Source: Tragulus kanchil (taxonomy: Eukaryota; Chordata; Mammalia; Artiodactyla; Tragulidae). From it: a stretch of 64,000 bases of DNA. How positions within the stretch are numbered: the first letter of the stretch is position 1; each line of letters starts with the position of its first letter. The notes under the pieces are model-generated. The model was not told the DNA's origin and made no database searches. It worked only from the letters and a program-made list of their open reading frames with translations. Location: the NCBI GenBank assembly GCA_022376925.1, contig JAIOJX010000026.1, positions 200,236,400 through 200,300,399 of the forward strand, given 5' to 3'. Below, piece after piece: positions 13,089 to 25,638 of the stretch. A program made the position numbers and the translations under genes.

Positions 13089-14382
13089 AAAAGACTGAGA
13101 GGAGGTTAATATCTACAAGAACAGAGAAAAATGTTATAAATTAATGTCAAGTTATTTACTGTCATGACTGACTGATTCTTTGATCAAAGCAATTTGTCCT
13201 GCTTTAAATGAAATCATTAATAATAAGTAGCATTTGAAAGTGTGCTTGAGCTTTTTTTTTTTAATAGAGTTTCTTGAATTTTACTGGCCAGTTTTTATAA
13301 CCAATACTTTGAGCTGACACAGAAGTTTAAACTAACAAATGCTTGTTTTCACAGTGAAGTTCTAGATGGAATTCTGATTCATAAATTTGTAATTATTCTT
13401 CTCTTGTTAAGTCTGATTGCTCCCTGAGTCTTTGGCACCTACCACAGTCCCTGATATATATTACAGTCTAATAAAAGTACCTTGATTTATAATAATAAAA
13501 AGTTCAGTCTTCAACTATATCATGCTTGATATTTGAGATATTTAAACAGAGTCCCTTTGTCAATTTGAATTTTATTGTTCTGGAATCAATGAACTGTTTT
13601 TAGATATCTTCTCTTCTGAAGTTATTTGATTTTCAGAGCTTAATATAAAGCAAATTTCTGATATTTTTATTCTCCTTGAAGACAGGACAATGGCTATAGG
13701 GAAAATGAATGCTTTTTTTTTGAGGAATGTGTATGTTTTATATATTTCTGTAACCAAAGGTTATTGAAATGGAAACAAGCTTAATGAATAAGTAAAACAT
13801 AATGTAAAATTTAGACCACAGATACCAAAATGAAAGGTGAGCTCCACAGCTGCAGAGTTTGCAGTTATTTGGTTGAATTCTGAAATCAAATTATTTATTC
13901 AACTAAGACCAAGTTTTGCTAGGGGATGTCTAGTCTTAGGCTGCTGACTAGAATCACAATTAGAATAATATTTGCACTCACAGCATTTAAGAAACTGTTT
14001 ATTTATTCTCCGTCTTTCTTCTCTCTCCTCACTCCCCTCTTCTGGGCATTTTCTATTGATAGAGATGGAGACTGTCCCCCTGGGAATCTTCCCAGCACTG
14101 GAGCCTTGGACTGAAGTCTGAAGCCCACAAAATAAGCTTAAAAATGTAAAGGAAGCTCAATTATTTGACTTATTTTGCATGGTAATATTTTTCCTGCCTG
14201 GATCAAGGTTTATCTTGCCTCCCATGTCCCTGTGTTTGCCCATCAACATATAATCCAAAAAACAGTGCTTTGGTTTAAATTGGAATTACCCAGCTTGTGC
14301 TCCGATCATGTCAGTGTTGTGGACTGGGTTGGAAGATTGAGAAGGCTGGATTCTGATGATGTCAAATCTGGACAAACTGTGT
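13089..14382. other. Noncoding stretch, nothing recognised
   Basis: AT-rich unique sequence. Frames at 13572-13757 (-), 13926-14114 (+) and 14175-14384 (+) have no domain or conservation clue. Confidence 0.5.
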
Positions 14383-14693
14383 AGTCTCTAACTCACTGAC
14401 TCGTTGGTGTTAGACAATTAGAACATCCTTCATTTGCTTCATAAAGGGAAAATGATATGAGTGTTAATAAAATTAAATACTTGGGTCCACATTAGTGAAT
14501 GGAGATGATATTCCAAATGTGAGCATGCTGATATATTCCAGAGTCCCTCTCTGGGGCAAGCAGTGCCTCTGCCAATGTTCTGTTCCCAGGGCCATGCCTA
14601 GAAGCACACATGCAGATTTGTGAAGCTGAAGAGCCTCTCTTTCTCCTATCATTTCTCATTCCCTCTTCCAATCTACTGTTTTGTTTGTTTTTT

Positions 14694-14999
14694 AGAATGG
14701 TCTATGGACATGGGGGAAAGAGAGTGAGCAGGAAGGAGAGGGTGGGACCAATTGAGAGTGTAGCATTGGCATATATACGCCATCATGTGTAAAATAGAGA
14801 GCTATTGGGAAGCTGCTGTGTAGCACAGGGAGCTCAGCTCTGTGCTCTGTGATGACCTAGAGGGGTGGAATGGGGGTAGGGGTGGAAGGGAGGCTCAGGA
14901 GGAAAGAGATGAATGAACACATAATTGGTTCACGCTGATGTATAGCAGAAAGTAACACAACAGTGTAAACCAATTACACTCTAATTAAAAAAAGTAAAA
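14694..14999 (+). mobile_element. LINE-1 3' end fragment
   Basis: Matches the artiodactyl L1 3' UTR pattern: GGGAAGCTGCTGTGTAGCAC, AGGGAGCTCAGCTCTGTGCT, CTGTGATGACCTAGAGGGG, then AGCAGAAAGTAACACAACA and a short terminal A-tract. The family is a retrotransposon and no ORF remains. The 5' limit is approximate. Confidence 0.8.
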
Positions 15000-15757
15000 A
15001 TTAATACTTCTGTGCCACTTATCCTTTGGTCCTTTCCTGTTAAATAAAGACTTAAAAAACAAACAACATATAAACAAAAACCAACCTATTGCTTTAAAAG
15101 CCACATCCAGCAAAGATATCCCCATGTATTACCTCCCGCCTAGCACTTCCTTGCTCTTTTCAGGCGACCCTGCTCCTTTCTGTCTTCCATCACTCACAAT
15201 TCAGTGTACTTCATCTTAAACATCTCTCCTGAATACTTATGTATGTATTTATCTTCCCACAAATCCTTTTGGTCTTTTCATTTATTATCCAAGCAAAATC
15301 TCAGAATGCTTCTCTATTTCACTTAGGAGAAACAAATTCCAGTTTTGACGAAGAAGTATGAGCACAAATAACAATGCCCTTCACTAAGGAAAAGAAAAGC
15401 CAGAACTTTTAAAGTTAATTTCAGCTTACTAAGAAATGGTGACCTCAGTCTCTAACTCACTGACTCGTTGGTGTTAGACAATTAGAACATCCTTCATTTG
15501 CTTCATAAAGGGAAAATGATATGAGTGTTAATAAAATTAAATACTTGGGTCCACATTAGTGAATGGAGATGATATTCCAAATGTGAGCATGCTGATATAT
15601 TCCAGAGTCCCTCTCTGGGGCAAGCAGTGCCTCTGCCAATGTTCTGTTCCCAGGGCCATGCCTAGAAGCACACATGCAGATTTGTGAAGCTGAAGAGCCT
15701 CTCTTTCTCCTATCATTTCTCATTCCCTCTTCCAATCTACTGTTTTGTTTGTTTTTT

Positions 15758-16063
15758 AGAATGGTCTATGGACATGGGGGAAAGAGAGTGAGCAGGAAGG
15801 AGAGGGTGGGACCAATTGAGAGTGTAGCATTGGCATATATACGCCATCATGTGTAAAATAGAGAGCTATTGGGAAGCTGCTGTGTAGCACAGGGAGCTCA
15901 GCTCTGTGCTCTGTGATGACCTAGAGGGGTGGAATGGGGGTAGGGGTGGAAGGGAGGCTCAGGAGGAAAGAGATGAATGAACACATAATTGGTTCACGCT
16001 GATGTATAGCAGAAAGTAACACAACAGTGTAAACCAATTACACTCTAATTAAAAAAAGTAAAA
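15758..16063 (+). mobile_element. LINE-1 3' end fragment (duplicate copy)
   Basis: Exact second copy of the 14694-14999 element, carried by duplication 4. Not a separate insertion. Confidence 0.8.
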
Positions 16064-16518
16064 ATTAATACTTCTGTGCCACTTATCCTTTGGTCCTTTC
16101 CTGTTAAATAAAGACTTAAAAAACAAACAACATATAAACAAAAACCAACCTATTGCTTTAAAAGCCACATCCAGCAAAGATATCCCCATGTATTACCTCC
16201 CGCCTAGCACTTCCTTGCTCTTTTCAGGCGACCCTGCTCCTTTCTGTCTTCCATCACTCACAATTCAGTGTACTTCATCTTAAACATCTCTCCTGAATAC
16301 TTATGTATGTATTTATCTTCCCACAAATCCTTTTGGTCTTTTCATTTATTATCCAAGCAAAATCTCAGAATGCTTCTCTATTTCACTTAGGAGAAACAAA
16401 TTCCAGTTTTGACGAAGAAGTATGAGCACAAATAACAATGCCCTTCACTAAGGAAAAGAAAAGCCAGAACTTTTAAAGTTAATTTCAGCTTACTAAGAAA
16501 TGGTGACCTCAGTCTCTA

Positions 16519-16972
16519 TAAAGTTCTCTGGACTGTTGATTCTCTTCAGAATTTCTACAGTTTCACGGTTTTTAGAAATGCAAACTTATCTGTTATTACA
16601 AGCAATTGAAATATACATAGAATGTTATGATATTTAATTTTCCTGTTTTTAGTTACTAGCATGGCAAAAATTGTGTACTAGAAATATAGTATGTTAAATT
16701 CCTACAGGTAAAGAAAGTAAAAGAGGGAATAGATGCCTGTAGGGGAAGATTTGGGAGTGGGGGATGGAGAGTAGGAAAGCCATTGCCAAAAAAAGGGACG
16801 CGAGAGCTGGATTCTGTAGTTTGAATTAAAATTTTCAGTTGCCTAAGTCAAAAAAGACATTCCACGCACAAGGCAAGGCTCAGTGGCAATGTCTGTTGAG
16901 CAACAGAGATTGTTTCCAGTTGTCAAAGTATTTATACATTGTCTAAGGATCCTGAGGCTAGAGTCAGACTTT
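16519..16972. other. Noncoding stretch, nothing recognised
   Basis: Unique sequence up to the SINE target site, with no coding evidence. Confidence 0.5.
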
Positions 16973-17228
16973 TAAAAAAAATTTTAGCCTCTTATTTATT
17001 TATTTTCATCCATCTTTATTCTTTGGCCTGTGTGGGCCTCCCATAGCAGTGGCCTCTCCGGGCGCATAGCACCGGCTCTGGGCGCATGAGCTTCAGAGCG
17101 CCCGCTCCTAATTGGAGACACCCATCCAGTCGCTCCGTGAAACCTGAGATCATTCAGGGCCAGGGATTGAACCAGTGCTCCTTATACTGCAAGGCGGACT
17201 CTTTGCCCACTGGACCACGAGGGAAGCC
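16973..17228 (-). mobile_element. CHR-related tRNA-derived SINE, copy B (older)
   Basis: Complement of the same SINE type as 2013-2306: TTCTTTGGCCTGTGTGGGCC through CACTGGACCACGAGGGAAGC. Flanks 16957-16972 and 17229-17243 look like a degraded target-site duplication (GCTAGAGTCAGACTTT versus GCTAAGGTCAGATTT). The G-rich 3' extension is lacking, with only an A/T-rich tail. Older than the copy at 52683. Confidence 0.82.
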
Positions 17229-17243
17229 GCTAAGGTCAGATTT

Positions 17244-19399
17244 GAGAAGGAAAGAGAGGGAGAGAAGAAGGTCATCATGTGTCTTGATGTTTTTTGAAAA
17301 ACGTTCGGCTTAACCCCCTGTAGACAACCTGAAGACAGTTTAAACCAAGTCTGTCTAAAAATGAAAGCTGCCAGGCTTTTGGAAATAATCCACAAGTGTT
17401 CCTGAGGTCCTCATCATCATGCTGGTATGGGGAGAAGGGCACAGAGCACTTAATGAGAGGTGAAAATTCAGCCTCAGCGACAAGACAAGAGAACAACGAA
17501 TAAGACAATTTGGAAAGTGAATCAACTGTCTTTGGGGCTTCATCCTATGGCCCCATGCTGTGCATACGGATGAAAATGGCTTTCCATGCATGTCAGAAAG
17601 TGTGAGGCTTATATCTCCTTGAGGCTGGCAAGGCCTGGAAGGAAGAAGAGAAGGCAAGCAGGCAGCTTTTGGGGGAGATGCTGAAACAGAGCTTGCTTCC
17701 GGCATGCAGGACAAGGGTGAGGAGCAGGGTGCGGCCTTCCTGGGCACCAGCATGGCCACTGGGCTATATTCCACCAAGTGGGGAAGTAGAGGTCCAGGAT
17801 CACAGTAAGACTCAAGTAGCTCAACTTTACAAAATCCAAAAAGTGTACCTAAGTGACAAAAAGTTGTACGGTTTTTGTTTTCTCTGTGTAATATTGCTTT
17901 TCCAGGAATTAGACGCTAGTATATAAATAATAACACACGTATCTCTACAGACAAGCTAACATCTGTTAAATTAAGTAGTTTTACCAAAGGTGCAATTTGA
18001 AATATGCATTTTAATCATTTAATATACTGAAACAAACCAAGAGTGGTTAAAGTTTAAGTGTCATAGTTAAGTTTTCTGCCCAGGTGGGTTTTTCCACTTT
18101 TCTTGAACTCACATGAAATATGGGACGACTTTAGCATTACCTCATTTTTTCTGACCAAGACCCATTTCCCTGGGCATCCATCTCCTGAATGCCACATAAA
18201 CCTCAGTCTCATTGGTTTCCTTCTCTTTCCTAAGCATTTATTATTTACTAGAGACCAGCACTGTTGTTTTTTAATTCCTTTCAAATCTGTCTTCCTCTTG
18301 CCCAGAGCATTCTTTTTTTTTTTTTAAATAATGCTCTCTTTAGATTATTAGGCGACTTAAAAAAGTTTGTGCATAAATGATTAAAAACAAAATTAGCTGA
18401 GTTTTGATTTCCTAGTCTCTTTCCACAAAAAAAAAGAGGTAATTTCTGGTATAGCTTTCCCATCTAGTTTCCTATCTCTCACCACCAATGGCATGTCAGG
18501 ATTCCACGCATCAGGCTAGCCAAGACTTCAAATGCATAAACACATGCTCACGTTTGTTCTTCTAAATGAAACCCCACTTTCCAAATATCTACCAACGTAG
18601 TCCCCTAAGGAAAAGCACATCCTGCATTATCAGTTTACGATGTTATCAGAGTCCCTGGGGGTCCTCCACAGGGATCCCAGGTATATTTGTGGTGTGGTCC
18701 CCACTGTTGAAAATACAGCGAAGTTCTCTTCAACTATCCCAAACACAGCACATTCTTAGAACATGACAAGGCTCCTATGAATCATCATTTCCACATTTGT
18801 GAGCTGATTTTTCCTCATATCAATGAAGAAATTTGTATTATTGTTATTTGTCAAAAGGGGAAGTTAAGGCAAGGAAGTTTATCAACTTTCTCACATAAAA
18901 AATGCCCAGTTCAAACTCATTCCTGGGAACATTTACCCAGGCTGCAATCCCATAGTTCAAAATGAGAAAACATATTTTACTTTGCTCAAAGCATGACAAA
19001 AAAGCAACACCAGAAGAATATTCTCTCAGAGACAACTGGTTTATCAACAGGAAATTGCAGACAGGATAGATATTTGGAAGTGCCCAATTTCATCCCCCTC
19101 CTTATGAGGACTAAGGCTTAGGAAATTTCACTTGTTTAAACCATGGGTCAATCAAGTGACAAGCCCAGATCCCAGATTTCTTGATTTTCCATCTATTCAT
19201 GTTCCTCCTGCCACATCACTCTTAATTTGAAGATGCATTTCAATAAAAGAGCAAACATTCATTAATTACAGCCTTTGGGCCCTATGCTGCACAGTTTGCC
19301 ATCCCTCCTTTTCCCACTTTTAGGTTTTTGGTTCTCCAAGGAAGGGACTGAAAGTCATCAGACTCAGCCCTGGAGCCTCACACCTCCCAGTCAGTTTAC
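17244..19399. other. Noncoding stretch (probable intron 1), nothing recognised
   Basis: The 140-codon minus frame at 17355-17777 is Ser/Pro/Cys-rich with no recognisable domain; it is not supported as a gene. A poly-T tract lies at about 18311-18325. If the exon at 19400-19637 is real, this is the 5' part of its downstream intron. Confidence 0.5.
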
Positions 19400-19637
19400 C
19401 TGGAATGCTGTGGAGAGCATCTTCATTCTCCAGAATGCCTCTCTGTTTGGACGCCTGCAGCTCACTTTTGGATTTCCAGACCAGCTTTACCATCCTGATC
19501 ATCTCTGGCAAGTCCCAGGGCAGTGGCCTCCGCGGGCACCCTGGCCGGCTACCCAGGGGGGCGGCCAGCTCACCTTCTGGGGCTGTCCACCTTCTGCCCA
19601 GCTCTGCGGAGTGGAAATAGCGCTCCAGCACAGGCAT
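19400..19637 (-). CDS. PDE7B: Alternative first coding exon, tentatively PDE7B
   Basis: Seen: on the minus strand an ATG at 19637-19635 (A at -3, a favourable start context) opens 79 codons beginning MPVLERYFHSAEL. It continues through MIRMVKLVWKSKSELQ and ends ...ALHSIP plus one base of a split Gly codon. It is followed directly by a consensus donor, CAG|GTAAAC (GT at 19399-19398). The open frame extends upstream, but its apparent first codon near 19808 is GTG, so 19637 is the first ATG. Known: PDE7A and PDE7B, cAMP-specific 3',5'-cyclic nucleotide phosphodiesterases, have alternative first exons joined to a constant segment that begins after a Gly. Inference: I recall predicted PDE7B N-termini resembling this peptide joined to that segment; this was not searched. 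No catalytic domain lies in this exon, and I located no other exon of the gene in the window. It could belong to another gene; that it is an exon is more certain than its name. Confidence 0.5.
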
Positions 19638-20470
19638 TCTGCCCTGGTCCCCAGAAGAGGAGGTCGGGCTGCTGCTGCTGTTGCTGCTGCTGCCGCCGCC
19701 AAAGCGGCTGCTGCTACCAGAGGGAAAATTCTTCCCAGGCAGGGGAAGGCGAATCCCCGGAAAAATCCTCTCCAGTTTCGGAAGGGCAAGCCTCCTCCAG
19801 CCTGGCACAGCCCCCCAGTCCCTCCAGTTCCTTTACAAACACTGACGCCGCCGCCGCCGAGTGCGACTCACTTCCCAAGGTTTCTCACTGATGAGAACGG
19901 TTCCTGTCCTCCTTCCTCAGAGAGAGAAAGCATTTGTTTCCCCCTTCTCTCTCAGGCACTGACTTCTCAGCACTTAATTAATCCCAGGCTACAGCTGGAA
20001 CGACAGCAGGGGGGAAAAAAGCCATGGAGGTTTTAGCCTTTGCTTTTTGTCTTCTCCTGATTTATTTGTTCTCAGTTCTCTTGTGGTGCTTGTCAAAGTT
20101 TGTCAAGTGGTTTGCTTAGCCCTTAAGGACATCACGCAAAGCGCTGGGGGTTCCTCTTTGCCAGCGTCTCAGAGGGGTCCTCCACGGGTCAGTTACCTGA
20201 AGGTGTTAGGTAAGGAATCACCCTGGTGGTGCAGGAAACCTAGAAGCTTCCCTGGCTCCAGCCCTGCAAGCCTCCAGGAGCAAACAGGGGAGGCTGAGCA
20301 CTGGCAGAACCAGTTCGCAGCCGCTCCCTCCTGGAAGCTCTGGCAGGGCCACCTTGCCTGTTCACCCCCGTCTGCACTGAGCTGAGGTTATTTGAAAGGC
20401 TCTAGGCTTGCTCTTGGGAACCACAGTTCACACTCCCTCCTCCACGCCCCTCCCCCTCTGCTATCACTCC
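19638..20470 (-). promoter_or_regulatory. GC-rich candidate promoter / 5' UTR
   Basis: Locally GC- and CpG-richer than the rest of the window, with (CCG)n at about 19847-19860 and an Sp/KLF-like CCACGCCCCTCCCC motif near 20441-20456. It lies immediately upstream, in the minus direction, of the proposed first exon. No TATA box is obvious. Placement rests on context only, and the transcription start cannot be read from sequence. Confidence 0.35.
19668..19716 (-). repeat. Trinucleotide (CAG/AGC + GGC) repeat in presumed 5' UTR
   Basis: The plus strand shows GCTGCTGCTGCTG, an interruption TTG, more GCTGCTGCTG, then CCGCCGCC, AAAGCGG and CTGCTGCT. On the transcribed minus strand this is an interrupted AGC/CAG tract starting about 31 nt upstream of the proposed ATG. 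It is in the open frame but precedes the first ATG, so it is probably untranslated unless a non-AUG start is used, in which case it would encode mostly Ser. Confidence 0.8.
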
Positions 20471-21983
20471 GTTCTCAGCAACCTTAACTGAGTTTTGGAC
20501 TATTAGTTCAATCCCTTTGTAACCTCAGCTGCCCCTTCAGCTGGACGGGAAATAACAGTGAATCACATTCCAGAGCTAACTGAGATCCTCATGCAAACGT
20601 GCGGTGAGGTTGCAAATCCTGGACACATAGCTTGTGACGGTTAACAACTTATTTCAAAGGAATAATAATTTCCCTTCACAATAATTTTAAAGGAGATCCA
20701 TTGGGATATACATGACAGCCAAAAGAAAGCGCTGAATATTCACTTTCCAAAGACAGAACACTGCGGACATAGCATTTGGGCCACGAAGGGCTCGCTCACC
20801 TGACAGTGGTTGAATTGAGGACACCCAGCTGCCCTGCGTCTTGGATCCTGAGGCTCAGAGATGGAGGTGTTCAGCCTGGAAGTGAGAACCCACACAGCAG
20901 AGCGGTTGCCCCCTGGAGCTAGTGTGAAAAGCCCTGGGCACAAACGAAAGTGGGGTGGTATTTTGCCAGCAAATTGAGTTTGTAGGAACAATTTGAACGT
21001 GGACATTCATGTGGCGAGCTCCTATTTTCTCGGGGAGGCCATTGTAACAATCCCACCTTTCCTTTTCAGTCTCTGCATCGCAAAGGCCTTTATTTTGCTT
21101 GGCATTTTATTTTGCTGATGTACAATCTGTTGCTCCTGCTCCACATTCCTTTTGGGGCTGTTCTATCACACAATCATTTGCTGTTTCTTTAGAAGAGGGG
21201 ACTTGAGGGAGAGGAGAAGGACCATTGTAGGGTGTGTATTATCTTCATCGCCCTCACCTCGTGTTTTAAAAGTTGAAACCAGCAAAGGTGACTGTCATGG
21301 TGTTATTGTTATTATGATTATTTTTCTCTAACTCTAAGCCTAAGCCTACCCTAACACGTGGTTGAGAAGTTTATTTTTCCACACTGAATTAAGTGGCTTT
21401 TCTTTTTTCTGGGTGGAAAAACACACTGGCAAACCTTTCTTAAGAGGTGAAGAAGGGTCAACATCCTGTAAGGCCGAGACACAACAAGACATTTAAGACA
21501 CTGCTGCTTGTGAGTTTCATTATTAAAATATCGATCAAGCAGCTCTTCCTTAACAACCAAATATGCATACAACTTAATTAGGGAGTAATCAGTGATCCAC
21601 TTAAGAGAAAGAGGTGCCTTTTTTAACTTCTCTCTTTGTTAAGAGATGAAGGGATGTAAGCCTCAGTGTGAATTCCACCACTTCTGCCTACCCTCCTGCT
21701 TCTTATCTTACCCTTTCATCAGGCAGAGGGCATTCAGGCTCTCTAGAATGGAGACAATTTTATTCAATAAGCACATGTAGGCTGTTGTCCTCTATTAACA
21801 TATTTCCTGAATAATGTCTCATACTCACTTCTCAGTCACAAACTTCCTTGACATAACAACCGAAGAGTTTCCTAAGTGTTTGACTATTTTTATTTTTGTT
21901 CAGTTATTTTGTAATAGTACTTAGCATCAGGATATCCTGACCCTTGGAACAAAGGGGTTAAGAACAAAGAAAACAAATATATG
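20471..21983. other. Noncoding stretch, nothing recognised
   Basis: Mixed-composition unique sequence upstream of the proposed promoter. The minus frames at 20740-21006 and 21351-21572 show no known domain. Confidence 0.5.
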
Positions 21984-24126
21984 ATATAATATGTCACATA
22001 CACTAATGTATTAAGAGTATAACTCTTCATTACACATTTCTTCAAGAATGACTTTTTAAAAAACCCAAGGATACAAGTTTCTACGGTATTCTCTATATAA
22101 CTTTACATATTTCCTTGTAAACATATCTTGGAGAAGTTACAAAATGTTGAATTACTGGACATGAACACTTCCTAGTGGAAATAAATTAAGGCTAAGCAAA
22201 TACCATCTTATGTTTTCAATCTCACATAGGAGTTTTCTTCATTTGAATATTTGGAAATTAAAAATACTGTACAATTAAAAACAAAAATTCTCCCCAATAT
22301 GGGATTATCTTCACTCCAGGGTAGAAGTGCAGAAATACCACAAGGAAGGTCATTCTCATGGTATTTCTGGCTCACATAGAAACAGGAAGTACAGGAAATC
22401 TTGCGAGAAAGCTTGGCTCAGGAGAGTTTTGGCTCAACTGCTTGTTCAAGAGATTGGGACACATTGATGAGATGCTGGCACTAGTTGGACTAAAACTACT
22501 ATCCCTCACAAATCCTCTAAAAGGTGATTTGGCTCCATTTTGGAGGCTAGCATCTCTTTTGTCTTTCAGATAATTACTTTAGAAGAACATGCCTGTAACC
22601 TACGATTTTTCCCCTTACTCAGTGAACATCATTCACCAGTTACTATACCAGGGATGGGGAGAAAGGGCAGATGGGTGGTGGTGGGGGGGGGGTCTGTGCC
22701 CAGAGGACTCATGGGAGCAGAGTGACCTCATCTAAGTGACCTGTAAGGATTCTCCTAAGTCTTAATCTCAGTACTTAATGTGCTACAAATAGAAAATTTA
22801 AGATGGACTTTCCAAATAATCTATTTTTTTTTTCAAGCATTTTGAGTCAATCTAATTTCCCATGAAGAGGAAAACAGCGTAGTTCACTTCTTGTGTGAAA
22901 GAAATGTCATGAGAACTAACAAAATCAAAACAGCTTGTTCCAATGGATTCCTAATTCTCTCAAAAATATCAACCTTTGCTGTGTGTTTGCAGCAAGAAAG
23001 GAGAGAACTGATAACCACAATGTTAAAGTATATGACCAAGTGAATTAAGAATTTTTTTTTTTTTTGGAAAATATAATATGTCACATACACTAATGTATTA
23101 AGAGTATAACTCTTCATTACACATTTCTTCAAGAATGACTTTTTAAAAAACCCAAGGATACAAGTTTCTACGGTATTCTCTATATAACTTTACATATTTC
23201 CTTGTAAACATATCTTGGAGAAGTTACAAAATGTTGAATTACTGGACATGAACACTTCCTAGTGGAAATAAATTAAGGCTAAGCAAATACCATCTTATGT
23301 TTTCAATCTCACATAGGAGTTTTCTTCATTTGAATATTTGGAAATTAAAAATACTGTACAATTAAAAACAAAAATTCTCCCCAATATGGGATTATCTTCA
23401 CTCCAGGGTAGAAGTGCAGAAATACCACAAGGAAGGTCATTCTCATGGTATTTCTGGCTCACATAGAAACAGGAAGTACAGGAAATCTTGCGAGAAAGCT
23501 TGGCTCAGGAGAGTTTTGGCTCAACTGCTTGTTCAAGAGATTGGGACACATTGATGAGATGCTGGCACTAGTTGGACTAAAACTACTATCCCTCACAAAT
23601 CCTCTAAAGGTGATTTGGCTCCATTTTGGAGGCTAGCATCTCTTTTGTCTTTCAGATAATTACTTTAGAAGAACATGCCTGTAACCTACGATTTTTCCCC
23701 TTACTCAGTGAACATCATTCACCAGTTACTATACCAGGGATGGGGAGAAAGGGCAGATGGGTGGTGGTGGGGGGGGGGTCTGTGCCCAGAGGACTCATGG
23801 GAGCAGAGTGACCTCATCTAAGTGACCTGTAAGGATTCTCCTAAGTCTTAATCTCAGTACTTAATGTGCTACAAATAGAAAATTTAAGATGGACTTTCCA
23901 AATAATCTATTTTTTTTTTCAAGCATTTTGAGTCAATCTAATTTCCCATGAAGAGGAAAACAGCGTAGTTCACTTCTTGTGTGAAAGAAATGTCATGAGA
24001 ACTAACAAAATCAAAACAGCTTGTTCCAATGGATTCCTAATTCTCTCAAAAATATCAACCTTTGCTGTGTGTTTGCAGCAAGAAAGGAGAGAACTGATAA
24101 CCACAATGTTAAAGTATATGACCAAG
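21984..24126. repeat. Tandem direct duplication 5 (about 1057 bp x 2)
   Basis: Bases 21984-23040 recur at 23071-24126. Differences are one A in an A-run near 22520 versus 23607 and the length of a G-run near 22682 versus 23769. A 30-bp filler at 23041-23070 (T-run plus GGAAA) separates the copies. Its last about 107 bases (24020-24126) also start duplication 6, so that segment occurs three times. Confidence 0.97.
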
Positions 24127-24556
24127 AGAAAAGATTTGGAAACTTGAGTGTCTTAGAACCTGGATCATCTTGAAGAATTTCTAGTGTTCTGGGGGCTATG
24201 TAAAAATTATGTGGATTTACAGTGGTTCTAATTGCTAGGCAGATAAGTCCTTGTAATACATGACTTTAAAAAGAAAATATTAACAATATTAAATATTTCT
24301 AATCATTCTAGAGAATGTACATTTAAAAATGGAAACAAATATACATTCATTTCAATTTTAGATTAGATTGAATCTATCAATAGTTCTCACAAAACTTCAT
24401 TTTAATTAATGAAAGTCTTCTCACTCAGATATTTTGCAAACACTTAAAATATTAACACTCATCCTGATTCTATATTTAAAGGAAATTTTCAGACTATTGA
24501 AGGGATTTATTTATTTTGTTCTGGCCTTTTCTCTCCATCAGTTCAAATATGGATGA

Positions 24557-24558
<2 letters not shown>

Positions 24559-24594
<36 letters not shown>
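24559..24594. repeat. (AC)18 microsatellite
   Basis: Uninterrupted run of 18 AC units. The identical-length copy at 25639-25674 lies in the second unit of duplication 6. Equal length in a highly mutable repeat argues that the two copies are the same locus or diverged extremely recently. Confidence 0.95.
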
Positions 24595-24596
<2 letters not shown>

Positions 24597-25636
24597 CCAC
24601 CCAGTGTTTCACAAATGTAATTCAAATGAAATTCATAATGAGCAAGGGAGGAAAAACAGGTCTTTCAACTTTGTTTAATGTGATCTAAGTAGAAGCTCAA
24701 ACAATTTACAGTGTCCTTCAGGAGACATGGATATGTAATAACTTTGGCCTTAACTAATCTTGAGGAATCATGCCAGCAAGTAGGAAAAAGGACTTGGTCT
24801 ACAGACTGACCATAGAAGGCAGCACAGATTTCCACCGTCAGATAGGAAGGGAGCAGAGGGACTGGGCAAGATGAGGAAAGGGGGGTGGGGGGAGGTGGAA
24901 GGAGGCTGAGCTGACAGATTCAGAGTGTGATTTTCACAACAGGTTTCTAAACTATAACCAATAATTCCCTTATTCACTCTGTAAATATGTATTAACAGCC
25001 AGAGCAACAGCAGAGGAGAGAACTTCTTGTGCCAGCCCTGGGTCCTTTCTCAGGTGCTGGGACCTGTCTGGCCTTTCCTATCTTGATTAGGCCGTCTTTC
25101 TTGTTCCAATGGATTCCTAATTCTCTCAAAAATATCAACCTTTGCTGTGTGTTTGCAGCAAGAAAGGAGAGAACTGATAACCACAATGTTAAAGTATATG
25201 ACCAAGAGAAAAGATTTGGAAACTTGAGTGTCTTAGAACCTGGATCATCTTGAAGAATTTCTAGTGTTCTGGGGGCTATGTAAAAATTATGTGGATTTAC
25301 AGTGGTTCTAATTGCTAGGCAGATAAGTCCTTGTAATACATGACTTTAAAAAGAAAATATTAACAATATTAAATATTTCTAATCATTCTAGAGAATGTAC
25401 ATTTAAAAATGGAAACAAATATACATTCATTTCAATTTTAGATTAGATTGAATCTATCAATAGTTCTCACAAAACTTCATTTTAATTAATGAAAGTCTTC
25501 TCACTCAGATATTTTGCAAACACTTAAAATATTAACACTCATCCTGATTCTATATTTAAAGGAAATTTTCAGACTATTGAAGGGATTTATTTATTTTGTT
25601 CTGGCCTTTTCTCTCCATCAGTTCAAATATGGATGA

Positions 25637-25638
<2 letters not shown>

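Larger units (their letters stand above)
14383..16518. repeat. Tandem direct duplication 4 (1064 bp x 2)
   Basis: Bases 14383-15446 recur at 15447-16510 with a constant offset of 1064 and no difference that I could see. Both seams share the 8-base word AGTCTCTA. The cleanest of the 20 pairs. It carries an L1 3' end in each copy. Confidence 0.97.

Noticed and set aside
17355..17777. 140-codon minus-strand frame as a coding exon
   Set aside because: Ser/Pro/Cys-rich with no recognised domain and no clear ATG context, splice sites or neighbours supporting it.
19275..20036. 253-codon plus-strand frame as a gene
   Set aside because: It lies antisense to the better supported exon, is Pro/Ala/poly-Ala-rich because of the GC-rich repeat, and shows no domain. 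GC-rich DNA has few stops, so long chance frames are expected.
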